From positions 79,380,992 through 79,444,991 of the forward strand of contig CM056731.1 of the NCBI GenBank assembly GCA_029844215.1: DNA of 64,000 nt, read 5' to 3'. The position numbers and the translations under genes are program-made. Under the pieces are notes generated by a model. The model had not been told where the DNA came from. It did no database searches and worked only from the letters and a program-made list of their open reading frames with translations. Positions 24,941 to 35,891 of this stretch are shown here, in pieces; position 1 is the first letter of the stretch; each line of letters begins with the position of its first letter. The stretch comes from Przewalskia tangutica (lineage: Eukaryota; Streptophyta; Magnoliopsida; Solanales; Solanaceae).

Positions 24941-25271
24941 ACCAAATGGAGGGTTAAGATTAGAACACTTGTGTGGTTTGGATGCATTTCACAAGGATCA
25001 AGCCAAGTGGCATTTGACTTAGTCAACAATGTCAAGCTATTTGTCTTGCAAGACTTGGTCATTTAAATTATGGTCAAATGATCATCCTAACCATGTATTT
25101 TCGTCCAAGACCAAGTAAGGGGCGGTGACACGTGTCGCCCTCCCGTTCGTCGCAATATTTCGTTTTCCGACATTTCCATAATTCCGATAAATTCTTACTC
25201 GTCTCGAATCTTAACATTTGAGTTCTTACATACGTTCTTAGAAACATATCCTGAAATTCCGGGGTGTAACA

Positions 25272-26303
25272 ATGATACTACGTGTGTTAGTGTCTTGTGA
25301 TATTTGTGTAAGGGGGTTATTCTTGTTGTGCTTACGTTGTTAAACGTTAAGCCCGTTGTACTACTATTATATCACATACCCCCATGACTTGTTATGATGC
25401 CGAGGACTTGCCACCCTCGATGCGAGGAATACCTCATGCGGTCTGTGTGACCACGCGAGTCATGCGGAGTTCGGATGATCACTCCGGGTGTGTTACCCGT
25501 CGCGAGGTATACCTCATGCGATGCGTGTGACTATGATTCGAGGAATACCTCATGCGATGCGTGTGACTATGCGGATCGCGGAGTCGAGAGGATGCCGCGG
25601 GTTAGCTACCCCGATGCGAGGAATACCTCATGCGGTGCGTGACCTATGCGATGCGGGAGTTCCAGGATTAGGCTCGCATAATGATACTATGGGCGATTGG
25701 CCTTGCTTCGATCATTAGCGGCCTAGAAAAGACCAGTTATGTTATATCTATTTTGATTTTGGTAATGTTGTGGCACTATGTGCGGTTACATTGGTTGTTT
25801 CGTACATATTTGTAAAATTGGTTTTAAAATGATATGATTTCATTTAAAGTACTTTACAGTTTCACATACTTGGTACCTGTTGTACTGACCTCCTTCGGGG
25901 GGCTGCATTCATGCCGCAGGTAAAGGGAAGCAGGTGGTAGATCCTCATTCTTAGGATCCTTACTCTGGTGTCAGGAGCTCTATTTCTCCGGAGGCTCGAC
26001 TTTTGGTACGACTCTCCCTGGTGTTGTAGATATTTTGTACATTCAGGGTATGGCGGGGCCCTGTCCTGCCATAGTTGTTTACTTCCTTAGAGGTCTGTAG
26101 TCCGGTTGTAAAGTTGGGATGTAACTGTTCACTCTTGATGTATATATATATATATGCCGAAAGACAACTTCTTCTCAGATAAACTGTTTCTCATTTCATA
26201 TTGTTCCATGTCTTGTTTTTATATTCCGCTGATTACTCTGATGTATGACTACTTGGGTGCCCGGGTAAGGCACCAGTCACGGGCCCCGGAACGGGTCGTG
26301 ACA
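25272..26303 (+). mobile_element. LTR M, 3' portion, type 1
   Basis: Picks up in the middle of a type 1 LTR right after L and ends with GGGTCGTGACA at 26303. It holds the GC-rich tandem block (25400-25672), the stem-loop at 26049-26073 (one G-U pair) and a TA run (26142-26153). The next base continues the reverse transcriptase of E, so M was inserted into E. It preserves the best copy of the LTR end ('ccgctgattactctgatg'). Confidence 0.85.
25400..25672 (+). repeat. GC-rich tandem block in LTR M
   Basis: Four repeats of 'cgaggaatacctcatgcg' or 'cgaggtatacctcatgcg' followed by 'gtgtgactatgcgg' variants. The 76-codon frame across it is a repeat artefact. Confidence 0.8.
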
Positions 26304-27102
26304 TTATTAGGCCTAGTATTTCCCCCTGGGGAGCGCCGGTTTTGTTTGTAAAGAAGAAGGATGGGATGTTGTGTATGTGTGTTGACTACAGGCAGCTGAA
26401 TAAGGTAACCATCAAGAATAGATACCCCCTCCCCAGGATTGATGATCTATTTGACCAGTTGTAGGGTGCGAGGTGTTTCTCCAAGATAGACATGCGGTCT
26501 GGTTATCATCAGATGTGAGTTAGAGAGACAGATATCCCAAAGACTGTATTCAGGACCCGGTATGGGCACTATGAGTTCAGGGTGATGTCTTTCGGTTTGA
26601 CCAACGCTCCAGCGGTATTTATGGATTTGATGAACCGGGTGTTCAAGCCATTTTTGGATACGTTTGTTATAGTATTCATTGATGACATCCTGGTTTATTC
26701 GCGCCTGAGCGGAGCATTCGAGATCACGAGGCGGTACTTGGGTCCTCGGAGCCAGCAATAGACGCCAAGTTCTCCAAGTGTGAGTTTTAGTTGGCCTAAG
26801 TGGCATTCTTGGGGCACTTTATCGGGGCTGACGGTGTTCAGGTTGATACGATAAAGATTGAGGCGGTCAAGACTTGGCCTAGACCTACTACTCCGACGGA
26901 GGTGCGCATTTTCTTAGGGCTGACAGGTTATTATCGTAGGTTTGTGGAGCAGTTTACTTCGATATCAGCACCATTGACTAGGCTGACTCAGAAAGTAGCT
27001 AAGTTCCAGTAGACATAAGCTTGTGAGAAGGGCTTCCAGTTACTGAAGGAAAAGTTGACGACGACTCCAGTTCTTACTCTTCCTGAGGGATGAGAAGGCT
27101 AT
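26304..27102 (+). pseudogene. pol: element E reverse transcriptase
   Basis: Copies element RNA into DNA. Visible in order: 'SPWGAPVLFVKKKDG', 'VDYRQLNKVTIKNRYPLP' (about 26370-26430), 'MSFGLTNAP' and the catalytic 'FIDDILVYS' (YxDD-type box, about 26674-26700), then 'AFLGHFIGADGVQVD' (26800-26845) and the thumb segment. Stops interrupt it: TAG 26462, TGA 26516, TAG 27010, TAA 27016 and TGA 27091. TAG 26462, TGA 26516 and TAG 27010 fit C-to-T or G-to-A changes in Gln, Arg and Trp codons. A small frameshift lies near 26705-26790. The N-terminal part is cut off by LTR M. Confidence 0.9.
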
Positions 27103-27951
27103 GTGATTTATTGTGATGCCTCGGGTATCGGGCTAGGGTGCGTATTGATTCAGCATGACAAGTTTATAGCCTATGCTTCCCGGCAGCTACGAAAGCATGA
27201 GAGGAATTACCCTACTCACGACTTAGAGTTGGCCGCAGTTATTCATGCCTTGAAGATTTGGAGACATTATTTATACGGGGTTTATGTGGATATTTATACA
27301 GACCACAAGAGCCTCCAGTACATCTTCAGGCAGAGGGAGCTGAACTTGCGGAAGAGACGGTGGTTAGAGTTGTTGAAGGATTGTGATGTTGATATCCTAT
27401 ACCATCCGGGAAAAACCAATGTGGTTGTAGATGCATTGAGTCGTAGATCGATGGGGAGTCTGTTAGAGGTGCAACCAGATATACAGGACATGGTCCGTCA
27501 GATCCATCAGCTAGCGAGCCTTGGGGTTCCGTTGGTCGATACCGATGATAGTGGGGTACGGGTTCGTGAGGTTGTCGAGTCTTCTATCGTTGATGAGGTG
27601 AAGAGGCGACAATATGAGGATTCAGTTATGATACGGTATCGAGATTCGGCTCTTCGAGAAGATGAGAGTTTATTTGAGGTAGCGTCTGATGGGGCGCTAA
27701 GATTCGAGGGCAGATTATGTGTTCCCGATGTTTCAGGACTTCGTCAGCAGATTCTGGGGGAGGCACACAGTGCTCGTTACTCTATTCATTCGGGGTCGAC
27801 TAAGATGTACTATGACCTCAGATGTATGTATTGGTGGGAAGGCCTGAAGAGGGACGTGGCAGGGTTTGTTGCCCAGTGTCCGAATTGTCGAGTGTCGAGG
27901 TTGAGCACCGAGCACGGTGGGCTATTGCAGGCGATTGATATTCCGACATAG
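27103..27951 (+). pseudogene. pol: element E RNase H and integrase N-terminal region (open frame)
   Basis: Longest clean reading frame of the window (282 codons). RNase H acidic residues are in place: Asp in 'IYCDASG' (27109-27123), Glu in 'HDLELAAV' and Asp in 'IYTDHKSL'. After 'DALSRR' comes the integrase zinc-binding domain with His in 'EAHSA' and 'SIHSG' and Cys in 'CPNC' (about 27760-27890). The frame ends at TAG 27949, where a Trp codon would be expected before 'KWEVINMDF'. The start shown is only where a stop-free stretch begins; no initiation is implied. Confidence 0.9.
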
Positions 27952-27960
27952 AAGTGGGAG

Positions 27961-28320
27961 GTGATCAACATGGATTTTGTTATAGGGTTACCTCATACTC
28001 AGAGGAAGTGTGATTCCATCTGGGTTATTGTAGACAAGATGACGAAATCAGCCCACTTTCTTCCAGTCAGGACTACGTATTCGACTGAGTATTATGCTAA
28101 ATTGTATATCAGGGAGATTGTGAGACTGCACGGAGTCCCTATATCTATTATATCAGACAGAGGAGCCCAGTTTATAGCTAACTTCTGGAGGTCTTTGCAT
28201 AAGGGGTTAGAGACACAGGTGAGTCTCGATCGCTTTCATCATCGTGACCGACGCGGCGTAACGTCTTATCCGCATACACTCGAGGATATCGCCGGGCCTG
28301 TGTTATTGATTTCAGGGTAG
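27961..28320 (+). pseudogene. pol: element E integrase catalytic core
   Basis: 'VINMDFVIGLP' just upstream and at the start carries the first catalytic Asp, and 'IISDRGAQF' (about 28147-28173) the second. The third acidic residue would lie near 28250, but there 'cagaccgacggccagg'-like sequence has been reduced to 'gaccgacgcggcg', shifting the frame by one. TAG closes this frame at 28318. Same reading direction as the preceding and following pol segments. Confidence 0.88.
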
Positions 28321-28333
28321 TTGGGAGGATCAT

Positions 28334-29044
28334 TTGCATTTTGTGGAGTTTGCTTATAACAACAGCTACCATTCTAGCATTCAGATGATACCATATGAGG
28401 CTTTGTATGGGCGAAAGTGTAGGTCGCCGATTGGTTGGTTCGACGTGGGCGAAGTTCAGTTAGTTGGCCCAGACTTGATTCAACAGGCTATGGATAAGGT
28501 GAAGCTTATCCAGGAGAGACTGTTAGCATCTCAGAGTCGGCAGAAGTCTTATGTAGATAATCGGCGTCGACATTTGGAGTTTCAGGTAGATGATTGGGTC
28601 TTCTTGAAGGTATCACCCATGAAGGGTGTGATGAGGTTCGGAAAGAAGGGGAAACTTAGCCCAAGCTACATTGGGCCTTACCAGATCATCCGTAGAGTAG
28701 GCAAGGTTGCCTATGAGTTGGATCTGTCATCGGATTTAGAGGCGGTACATCCGGTCTTCCATGTTTCTATGTTACGGAAGTGTATCGAAGATCCATCGAT
28801 AGTTTTCCGAGCTAGCAAGGTCCAGGTGACAGAGGGATTATCGTATGAGGAGAGTCTCATAGAGATACTCGATCGCCAGGTCAGGCGACTGCGGACCAAA
28901 GATGTGGCTTCCGTCAAAGTCTTGTGGCGAAATGATAATAGGGAGGAGATGACTTGGGAAGCAGAGGAGGACATATTGAGGAAGTATCCTCACTTATTCT
29001 CTACATCTTCATGTAATTCATTTCCCTTACTTGTCAAGTTTTAA
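28334..29044 (+). pseudogene. pol: element E integrase C-terminal region with chromodomain-like tail
   Basis: Open frame of 236 codons, one frame off the previous segment. Includes 'YNNSYHSSIQM', 'PYEALYGRKCRSPIGWFD', the 'KGKLSPSYIGPYQI' segment of the GPY/F module, 'HPVFHVSMLRKC', then the tail 'LDRQVRRLRTKDVASVKVLW' and 'MTWEAEEDI', which resembles a chromodomain that steers integration to heterochromatin. It ends at TAA 29042. It is the best-preserved pol end in the window and the reference I used for K, L and C. Confidence 0.9.
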
Positions 29045-29174
29045 TTGAAGTATTTTGCTTAAGTGCTATTATGTGGCCACGTGTGGCATTATTGGTATGT
29101 ACGGGTTGTAAAAGGAGACTATGTCGCTATCTATAAGTTTGACTTCGAAAGAACATTCGGGGAAGAATGTTTCT
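29045..29174 (+). other. 3' tail of element E
   Basis: Non-coding, with 'gtggccacgtgtggcat' and the near-palindromic 'gaacattcggggaagaatgt' (29151-29170) before the polypurine tract. Confidence 0.6.
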
Positions 29175-29188
29175 AAGGAGGGGAAAAA
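29175..29188 (+). other. polypurine tract, element E
   Basis: AAGGAGGGGAAAAA directly before LTR start TGTTGCACCCC at 29189. Confidence 0.85.
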
Positions 29189-29800
29189 TGTTGCACCCCA
29201 TAATTCCAGGACATGTTTATAAGAACGTACGTAAGAACTAAAAAACGCTAAGATTTGAGACTAGTAAAAATTTATCGGAATTATGGAAATGTCGGAAAAT
29301 GAAATTGTTACACCCCGTAAGTCCAGGACATGTATAAGAGAATGTACGTAAGGAATCAAGACTTGAAAATTGGTACGAAAGGAAGAATTGTTTTTCCGAC
29401 AGAAAATCTTCGGGACGTCGGAAAGGAAAAATGTTCGTTGTTGAGATTTGATTCTCAAAATGCATTATTTGAAGAGTATGGAACCTATTAACATTATGGA
29501 AATTTATTTTTACGGATTTGGTCACGTGGGGCCCACCCGAGGAATTTTACGTTTTGTGGGGCCCACGAGGGTTATGAAATTTTATGGACAAATGGGAGGG
29601 CGACACGTGGCAACCCTCCCACATGGCTTGGTCAATTTATGAAAAGGGCAAAAGGGTCATTTGACCATTGTGTAGATGAGAAAGTCTTGCTAAGTTAGAG
29701 CTTGAGATTGTTGACCAAGGTCAACTTGTCCACTTGGGCTTGATCCATGTGATCTTCATCCTAGCCTTCCATTTGGTTTTATCCTAGACTTTGATTTATT

Positions 29801-29808
29801 TATATATA
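29801..29808 (+). promoter_or_regulatory. TATA box, D 5' LTR
   Basis: TATATATA about 495 bp into the LTR, immediately before an ACT/TAC microsatellite. Confidence 0.6.
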
Positions 29809-29832
29809 CTACTACTACTACTACTACTACTA
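29807..29832 (+). repeat. (TAC)n microsatellite
   Basis: Eight or so TAC units after the TATA box. The 3' LTR copy (47135-47152) is shorter and interrupted. Confidence 0.9.
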
Positions 29833-32120
29833 GTAGCAAGACTTCCACACTTAGAAAAATTGAAGAACATTGGTTCTTGTTCTTAGGAGCTCTCGACCAA
29901 GAGGGCTTTTGAGAGAAGAAATTTTTCGTTTGTGGTTCATTAGCCACAAGACTTTAACCCAAGGTTCATGAGTGTATTGTAAGGATATCTCAATAGAAAA
30001 ATCCCGGAAAAAGGTAGTTTTCGTATTAGTCGCAAGGCGGAAACTTAAGGGGTTCTTCAACTTTGAAGTTGGAACTTGAAGATGGGTTCTTCATAGGCTT
30101 CTAAGGAGTGCTTGGAGCGTATTGGAACTTAAGGAAAGGAGCTAAGAATTTCTAAGGCGCGACTTTGAATCTTGGAAATTTTAAGGGCTTGGAAAGGTAT
30201 AAATCTTGTCGTTTTAGAAATTAAAGATTTCTTATTGTTGTAGCTTTGGATTTTAGCAAGCATGAAGTATATGTGTTGAAGTTTTATAAGTGTTATGGAT
30301 TGTTGTAGCCTAAAATCCGAAATGACATATTAGCCATTTGAAGTTGGATTACAAGTTGGTCGTAGTTAGAATAGTCGCATGTTACTTACTTGAAGATTAT
30401 AGTAGTTATAATCAATTGCGACTTGATATCATGATATGCTAACAACTTGGATTGAAAAGGAAATTGGATAAGAATTGGTATTGTTGTATCCTAGATTTGC
30501 CGGATTTGGCCTAATAGTTTGTATTAGTTTAATGTCAATTGTGGGGCGGAATTTTACACGTATTGTAAGGCGTGTAATCCCCTTTGATTGGTTGTTGTTT
30601 TGAGCCTTAAATATGGCGTGTTGGTTATTGTATTCGGCCTTGAAAAAGGTGGCAAAGTGAGTAGAAACAAAGGAAGTGCTGCCCGATCTTCCGTAGAATT
30701 AGAGACCGTATACTTAGTATTATTCTACGTTAGAGACTAGAAGTTGATAGTCTTGTTGTGACCATTATAGGTTGACACTTCTACGTACGGCGTATTCAGC
30801 TTAGCTTGTGGATTTAGCCGAAAAGGTATGTGAACTATCTCCTCTTCTAGCATGATTCCTTAAGATAAAGAAAGTATGTCCTACTCCTTAAAATGATCCA
30901 TTCCTTGGTTATATTTGGATTGCCTAAAATAGAATTCGTTCTATGTACTCCCTTGATTGTACTTTGATGTTTAAGTTGTAAGTTGTATAATCCATTTCCT
31001 TAGTGAAGTTTGGATTCTTAAAAGTGAAAGTATTTTACTTAAAGTACATGGAGTCTTGAAAAGGAAGCGGTTTCCAAACCTTTTGGCTAGTGCCTTAGTT
31101 CCAAAACCTAAGGGTTGTTGTAATGACTTTAGGGGAGTTAAAGGAGTGATTTACTTAATTGTTTTAAGAGAGGAGAAATGACATGATTTAAGAGAAGTAA
31201 CTTGTTTTAAAGGTGTGAGTTACTTGAGGTTTAAAAGTAGAAGAAACTTGTTTTCTAAATATTAAGGGACTTGAAGTATTTTGAAAGTTAAGAAACTTGA
31301 TTTGAAAGTTTGTGATACTTGGTTTTAAGTATAAGTCTCTTGGTTATAAAAGGAATGAAATTGTCTAAAAACCATAAAGGGTTATAACGGCTTTATGGGA
31401 AGTTGGTTATAACGGCTTTATGGAATGTTTAGAAAGTTGTCTATTTTGATTATTGGGCATAAGTTGCCTAGATTGTGAAAATTTGAAGTTACTTGATTTC
31501 ATGCTTTGAAATGAGTTTTCTAAAAGTGTAGTAACTTACTTTGAAAAATAGACACACCTTGATACTACGGGTGTTAGTATCTTGGGATTTTACATAAAAA
31601 GGAGTCTTTTGAAAAGAATGTACGTACGTAGTACTTTGGCTTTTTAATGAGAATTATTCTATTTGTGCCTTGATAAGTACTTTGGCTTGTTAATTGAGAA
31701 TTACTCCATGTGTGCCTTGATAAGTGTTATACCCCGTATTTCCAGAGTATGTACGTAAGGGCGTACGTACAAAAGTTTAGCCTTAGTTAGGCATAGGGGG
31801 ACGAAAAATTGTGCACACCTATCAAAAAGAATCATTTTCCGACGAAACGTTTTCCAAACTTTGCGAAGGGAAAATTACGGCTATGTCATTTATAATTTTT
31901 ATGGATTTTTCCGAGAGATGAAACATTTTGGACCAACGAGAGGGTGACACTTGTCACCCTCAAGTGGACGGCAAACATGGGCTTGTTTGGACGATTTTGT
32001 GGCTTTCTTTTGGTCAAGGTTAGGTAGGATATTTTGTGTAGAAGATGGATAAGGACACTTGGATAAATCCTCACCCTACACTTGCATAGCACTTGGCTTC
32101 ATCTTGGCCATTGGTTGGCC

Positions 32121-32128
32121 TATAAATA
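32121..32128 (+). promoter_or_regulatory. TATA box, solo LTR S
   Basis: TATAAATA 396 bp after the LTR start. Confidence 0.65.
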
Positions 32129-33234
32129 CCCCCCTAACTTGAAGGTTTTCTTCATCCACAAATCACTTCTCCGAGTCTTGAACTTCCTCCCCTCAGAGAA
32201 GCTTAGCCGAAACAACCCTCTCCCCTCTAGCCTTGTGGCCAGAGTACCCCCTTTTGGTAGAAAGTTGTCTTCCAAAGTATAGTTACTATTCCAAATACCC
32301 TAGCCCAAATCCCTTATAGTATTGGGGTAGAAGTTGTGTAGAACTTCTAAGGACTTCTTGGAGCTATCGGAGCGTGCAAATTAGGAGCTAAACCTTGCTC
32401 AGGATCGACATTTAACTTGGATAATTTTGGGCTTATCGAGGTAAATACTCTTGTCCTTCTATTGTAATTGGATATTACATATAAGAATAGTTAAGACTTG
32501 AGTATAAGATATAGAAGGATATTAAAGAATAGAATTGAACTGAAATCACATCAGAAGAATAATAAAGAAGATTGAACTGTACTTACATAGGATTGTATTT
32601 ACAGTAGACTTGAGTAGCTTGACGGGTAGGGAAGTGCTGCCCAATTTTCCGTAGAATAGAGAACCCTCTGCTTAGAACTGTATACAGAATAGTCTAGACG
32701 TTGATAGACGTATTTGACTATTATAGGTTGATTCTCTGCGCGCGACATATCCGACTTGGCAGGTGGATTTCGCCGAGAAGGTATGTGATTCTTCCTATAC
32801 TCTTGAGCATGATATTTTAAAATATATATATATAGTACGGTAGACGTACGTGTGTTAACTGGACGTAGTTTTACGGCAATGTCTTTTGACTTAAGCCTGA
32901 ATAATAAGAACCTTGAAGTATTTCAAAAGAATTATGAATCATTTTTAAAAGAAGAGTAATACTTGATTTTTAAACAGAAAACTTAAGAGTTATACTAGCT
33001 TTATGGGAAGTTAGGTATAACGACTTAAGAAAGATAAAAGGAACGGTTTTACTTGTTTGTTATGAAAATCTTGTATTGACTTCTGCAAGTATAGTAAGAT
33101 GGTTTGATAAGTAAACATGTTATGATACTACGTGTGTTAGTGTCTTGTGATGTTATTATTGTTGTGCTTACGTTGTTAAACGTTAAGACCGTTGTACTGT
33201 TATTATATCACATACCCCCTTGACTTGTTATACC

Positions 33235-33490
33235 GAGGGCTTGCCACCCTTGATGCGGGTCTATACGGCCTATGCGGTCTGTGTGACTATGCGGAGCTGC
33301 GGGAGTTCCAGGATTGATCATTCCGGGTGTTTTATCCGATGCGGGGGATGCCCTATGCGCGATGCGTGACTATGCGGTCTATCGAGACTATGCGATGCGG
33401 AGTCGTGAGGGTACCGAGGTTAGCTACCCCGCGAGGAATACCTCACGCGGTGCATGTGTGACCTATGCGATCGCGGAGTCGAGATTAGGC
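33235..33490 (+). repeat. GC-rich tandem block in solo LTR S
   Basis: Degenerate units with 'tatgcggtctgtgtgactatgc' fragments and 'cgaggaatacctcacgcgg'; many bases are missing relative to M. Confidence 0.65.
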
Positions 33491-34311
33491 ACGCATAATG
33501 ATACTATGGGCGATCGCCTTGCCCGATCATTCGCGCCTAGAAAAGACACTGATCTACCTATTATTTCTCTTGTTTTTGATATGGCACTTTGTGCAATTGA
33601 ACTGATTCTATTTGCAAATGGTTTTAAATACTTTAATTTCACTTAACGTACTTTACAGTTTCACATAATTGGTACCTGTTATCGACCTCTCCGGCCATTG
33701 CGTCCATGCCGCAGGTAAGGGAAAGCAGGTGCTAGATCCGTATCCTTAGGATCTTTGCTTTGGTGTCAGGAGCTCCATCTTCTAGGAGGCTCGACTTTTG
33801 GTATGGTTCTCCGATGTTGTAGATATATGTACATTCAGGTATGGCGGGCCTGTCGCCATAGTTGTTTACATTCCTATAGTGCGTAGTCATGTTGTAAAGT
33901 TGGGATGTAATCGCTCTTTATATATATATATTAGAAAGGCGACATTTTCTCGATATAAAGCGTGTCTCAATTTACATTTGTTTCATGTCTTGTTTTATAT
34001 TCACGATTACTCGATGTATGACTACTTGGGTGCGGGTAAGGCACGATCGCCTCCCGAGCAGTCGTGACAATAAGTACTTTGGCTTGATTAATTGAGAATT
34101 GCCTATGTGTGCTGGTGATAGCCTTTGAGTGCAAGTATTATGTTTTATTGCGTTGCCGCGACTCTCGGTTGGAGGGTCGGCTGTCTTGTTGTAAGTTACT
34201 TGGACGTACCGACAGTGATGTGGGATTCCACGGGTATGCTTCCGTTATTTGTAGTACTTGGGTTAAATTTCCGGATTTTTATAAAAGACCTGGTAGTTCT
34301 TATGTGTTGTT

Positions 34312-34563
34312 TGACGGCCGGTCGAGATAGGGTGAGATTATAAGTGAGGGGTAAACCCCCAAGACGCTATACCACCTTCTCCAGGGTAAGAGTATAAATG
34401 AGGGGTAAACCCCCAAGACATTATACCCCCTGCTTGTTTTGTTTGATGGTCGGTCGAGATAGGGTGAGAGTATAAGTGAGGGGTAAAGCCCCAAGACGCT
34501 ATACCACCTTCTCCAGGGTAAGAGTATAAATGAGGGGTAAACCCCCAAGACATTATACCCCCT
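34312..34563 (+). repeat. 132-bp minisatellite, 2 units, D 5' LTR
   Basis: Units start at the 'cggtcgagatagggtga' phrase (34319 and 34451). Each holds two 'gaggggtaaacccccaagac' half-units with a GGGG-TAAA-CCCC hairpin. The minus-strand frames across it are repeat artefacts. Confidence 0.9.
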
Positions 34564-35305
34564 ACATTACCACCTGCTCGTCTTCCTACTTGGCCTGTAC
34601 AGTTTTTAGGACACAGGTGGGACTTGGTGTTCATGTATGCCTATTGGCGTTATATTATATCATGATCATGGCGGTGAGGAAGGATTCCACGGGCATGATT
34701 GATATTATGGGCGTGGAACCCATGGTTATATTTTAGAAATGACTTGAGGGCATGCGTCCCTGACTTGTTATGACTGCTTATGTGTTGTGTATTGTAGGTT
34801 GGCTATCATACATGTCTCCTGTTTTGCTTAGACTGTTATGATTTCATTCTGATACTTCATTGTTTCACATACTTGGTACATTCTTCGTCTTGACCTCCTT
34901 CGGGGTTGCGTTCATGCCACCACGAGTTTAGGTACTGTGATTTGGTGATCGGCAGTGTAGGACCTGCTCGAGTTTTGGATAGCTCCTTGATTGGGAGTTT
35001 ATCTTTTGGTATAAGTTCTTTCGATGCAGGCTTTTGTACGATTATAGATGCGGCGGGCCTTATCCCGTCATAGTTCAGTATTACTCTTAGAGGTATGTAT
35101 TCATATGTGGGATTGGACTCATGTTCAGTGTAGTATCTTTTATTATGTATATTATATGGCAGCCTTGTCGGCTTTGCCCTTGCACGTAAGTTGGTAAAAA
35201 AAAAAAAAGGTGTTATTTAAATTCCGCAGTTTACTTGTGTTGTTAGGTAGAAGGGTGCCCAGGTAGGGCACCAGTCACGGGCCCGGGGTTCGGGGCGTGA
35301 CAGAG

Positions 35306-35317
35306 TGGTATCAGAGC
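35306..35317 (+). other. primer-binding site, element D
   Basis: TGGTATCAGAGC three bases after the LTR end at 35302. Confidence 0.92.
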
Positions 35318-35361
35318 AGTCAGTCCTCGGAATGTCTACAGACCGTGTCTAGTAGAGTCTT

Positions 35362-35395
35362 GATTATCGGTGTGTTGCGCGCCACACCCATAAGC
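35362..35395 (+). other. dimerisation-like leader hairpin (D)
   Basis: Arms GATTATCGGTGTG and CACACCCATAAGC round an 8-nt loop TTGCGCGC holding the self-complementary hexamer GCGCGC (35377-35382). It starts 45 nt after the primer site. Confidence 0.6.
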
Positions 35396-35507
35396 AGGAG
35401 GCTACAGGACATTTAGGAGTTGGTTTCTATTCTTCTCACTCTAAGATCGTGCCATAGAGCTGTGTTAGTAAGATAATTCCTCTCTGACGTATTGTTATTA
35501 TTCGATT

Positions 35508-35891
35508 ATGCCTCGAGGAGGGCCACAACCGCCCAGAATGGAAAAGGAGTAGCAGGAGCTACTAGTCAGACTCAGAGAGTTGATAGGGCTTATGCCCAGG
35601 GTATCTGGATATTGTGCCGATCGGCGAGTTAACCTGCGCCGAGTTTTGAGGCCCCACACGAGCCCCGTTTCTCCAGGGGAAGACTTTAGGGTCATGAAGG
35701 AAGCCATTATGCTATTGACCAAGATAGCAGTGCTACAGTTTCATCAGCAGGAGGTTATTCGGCCAGTACAAACAGGTGTACAGAGGGTAGAGGGCCAACG
35801 CGGAGATCAGCGTAAGAGGGCTAGACCGGTTGGTTATTCCGGTGAGTTTTTGGACGAGCTGCCTCAGCAGCGAGTGAGATATTCGTCCGAC
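35508..35891 (+). pseudogene. gag: short gag of element D, 5' part
   Basis: Starts at ATG 35508 ('MPRGG'), 191 bp after the primer site. No capsid domain: the N-terminal region leads straight to 'LLTKIAVLQFHQQEVIRP' and the basic stretch before the zinc knuckles, as in G. A TAG near 35550 and a frame difference from G break the first 30 codons. It is cut at 35891 inside a segment reading 'QQRVRYSS' by insertion of element C; the other half starts at 45269. A chimeric frame reading on into C (to 35957) is not a gene. Confidence 0.8.

Larger units (their letters stand above)
22319..25271 (-). mobile_element. 5' LTR of element L, type 2, 2953 bp
   Basis: Minus-strand LTR: its 3' end TGTCACGACCCG begins at 22319 and its 5' start TGTTACACCCCGG ends at 25271. 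The first part matches LTRs E and H, while its GC-rich tandem block (22890-23100) is the kind found in type 1 LTRs, so it is a mosaic. Just beyond it, 'atgatactacgtgtg' resumes the middle of plus LTR M, so L sits in M with candidate duplication ATGAT (25272-25276). A TATA-like TATATA is at 24935-24940. Confidence 0.85.
26304..29305 (+). mobile_element. element E: 3' half with pol and start of 3' LTR
   Basis: Pol from inside reverse transcriptase to the chromodomain-like tail, then 3' tail, polypurine tract (29175-29188) and the first 117 bp of a type 2 LTR (29189-29305). Its left part lies beyond LTR M. Its LTR resumes at 50400 after element D and is cut again by LTR F at 51362. E is the outermost host of most of the window. 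Confidence 0.85.
31725..34069 (+). mobile_element. solo LTR S, type 1, 2345 bp
   Basis: Complete LTR from TGTTATACCCCG to CAGTCGTGACA with no internal region. It is flanked by an exact 5-bp duplication ATAAG (31720-31724 and 34070-34074). The uninterrupted target is visible in the 3' LTR of D near 49050, where 'cttgataagtactttggc' is continuous. It contains TATA at 32121 and the GC-rich block. Solo LTRs arise by recombination between the two LTRs of a full element. Confidence 0.95.
29306..35302 (+). mobile_element. 5' LTR of element D, type 2, split by solo LTR S
   Basis: Starts TGTTACACCCCG and ends GGGGCGTGACA at 35302. About 3.65 kb without S and its extra duplication copy, against 3766 bp for the 3' LTR. 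Most of the difference is one missing 132-bp minisatellite unit. It holds a TATA box at 29801 and a (TAC)n run at 29807-29832. Confidence 0.9.

Noticed and set aside
26447..26806. 119-codon minus-strand frame
   Set aside because: Antisense shadow of the E reverse transcriptase.
29807..29832. TAC microsatellite as a separate regulatory element
   Set aside because: Simple repeat beside the TATA box; length differs between the two LTRs of D and no function can be inferred.
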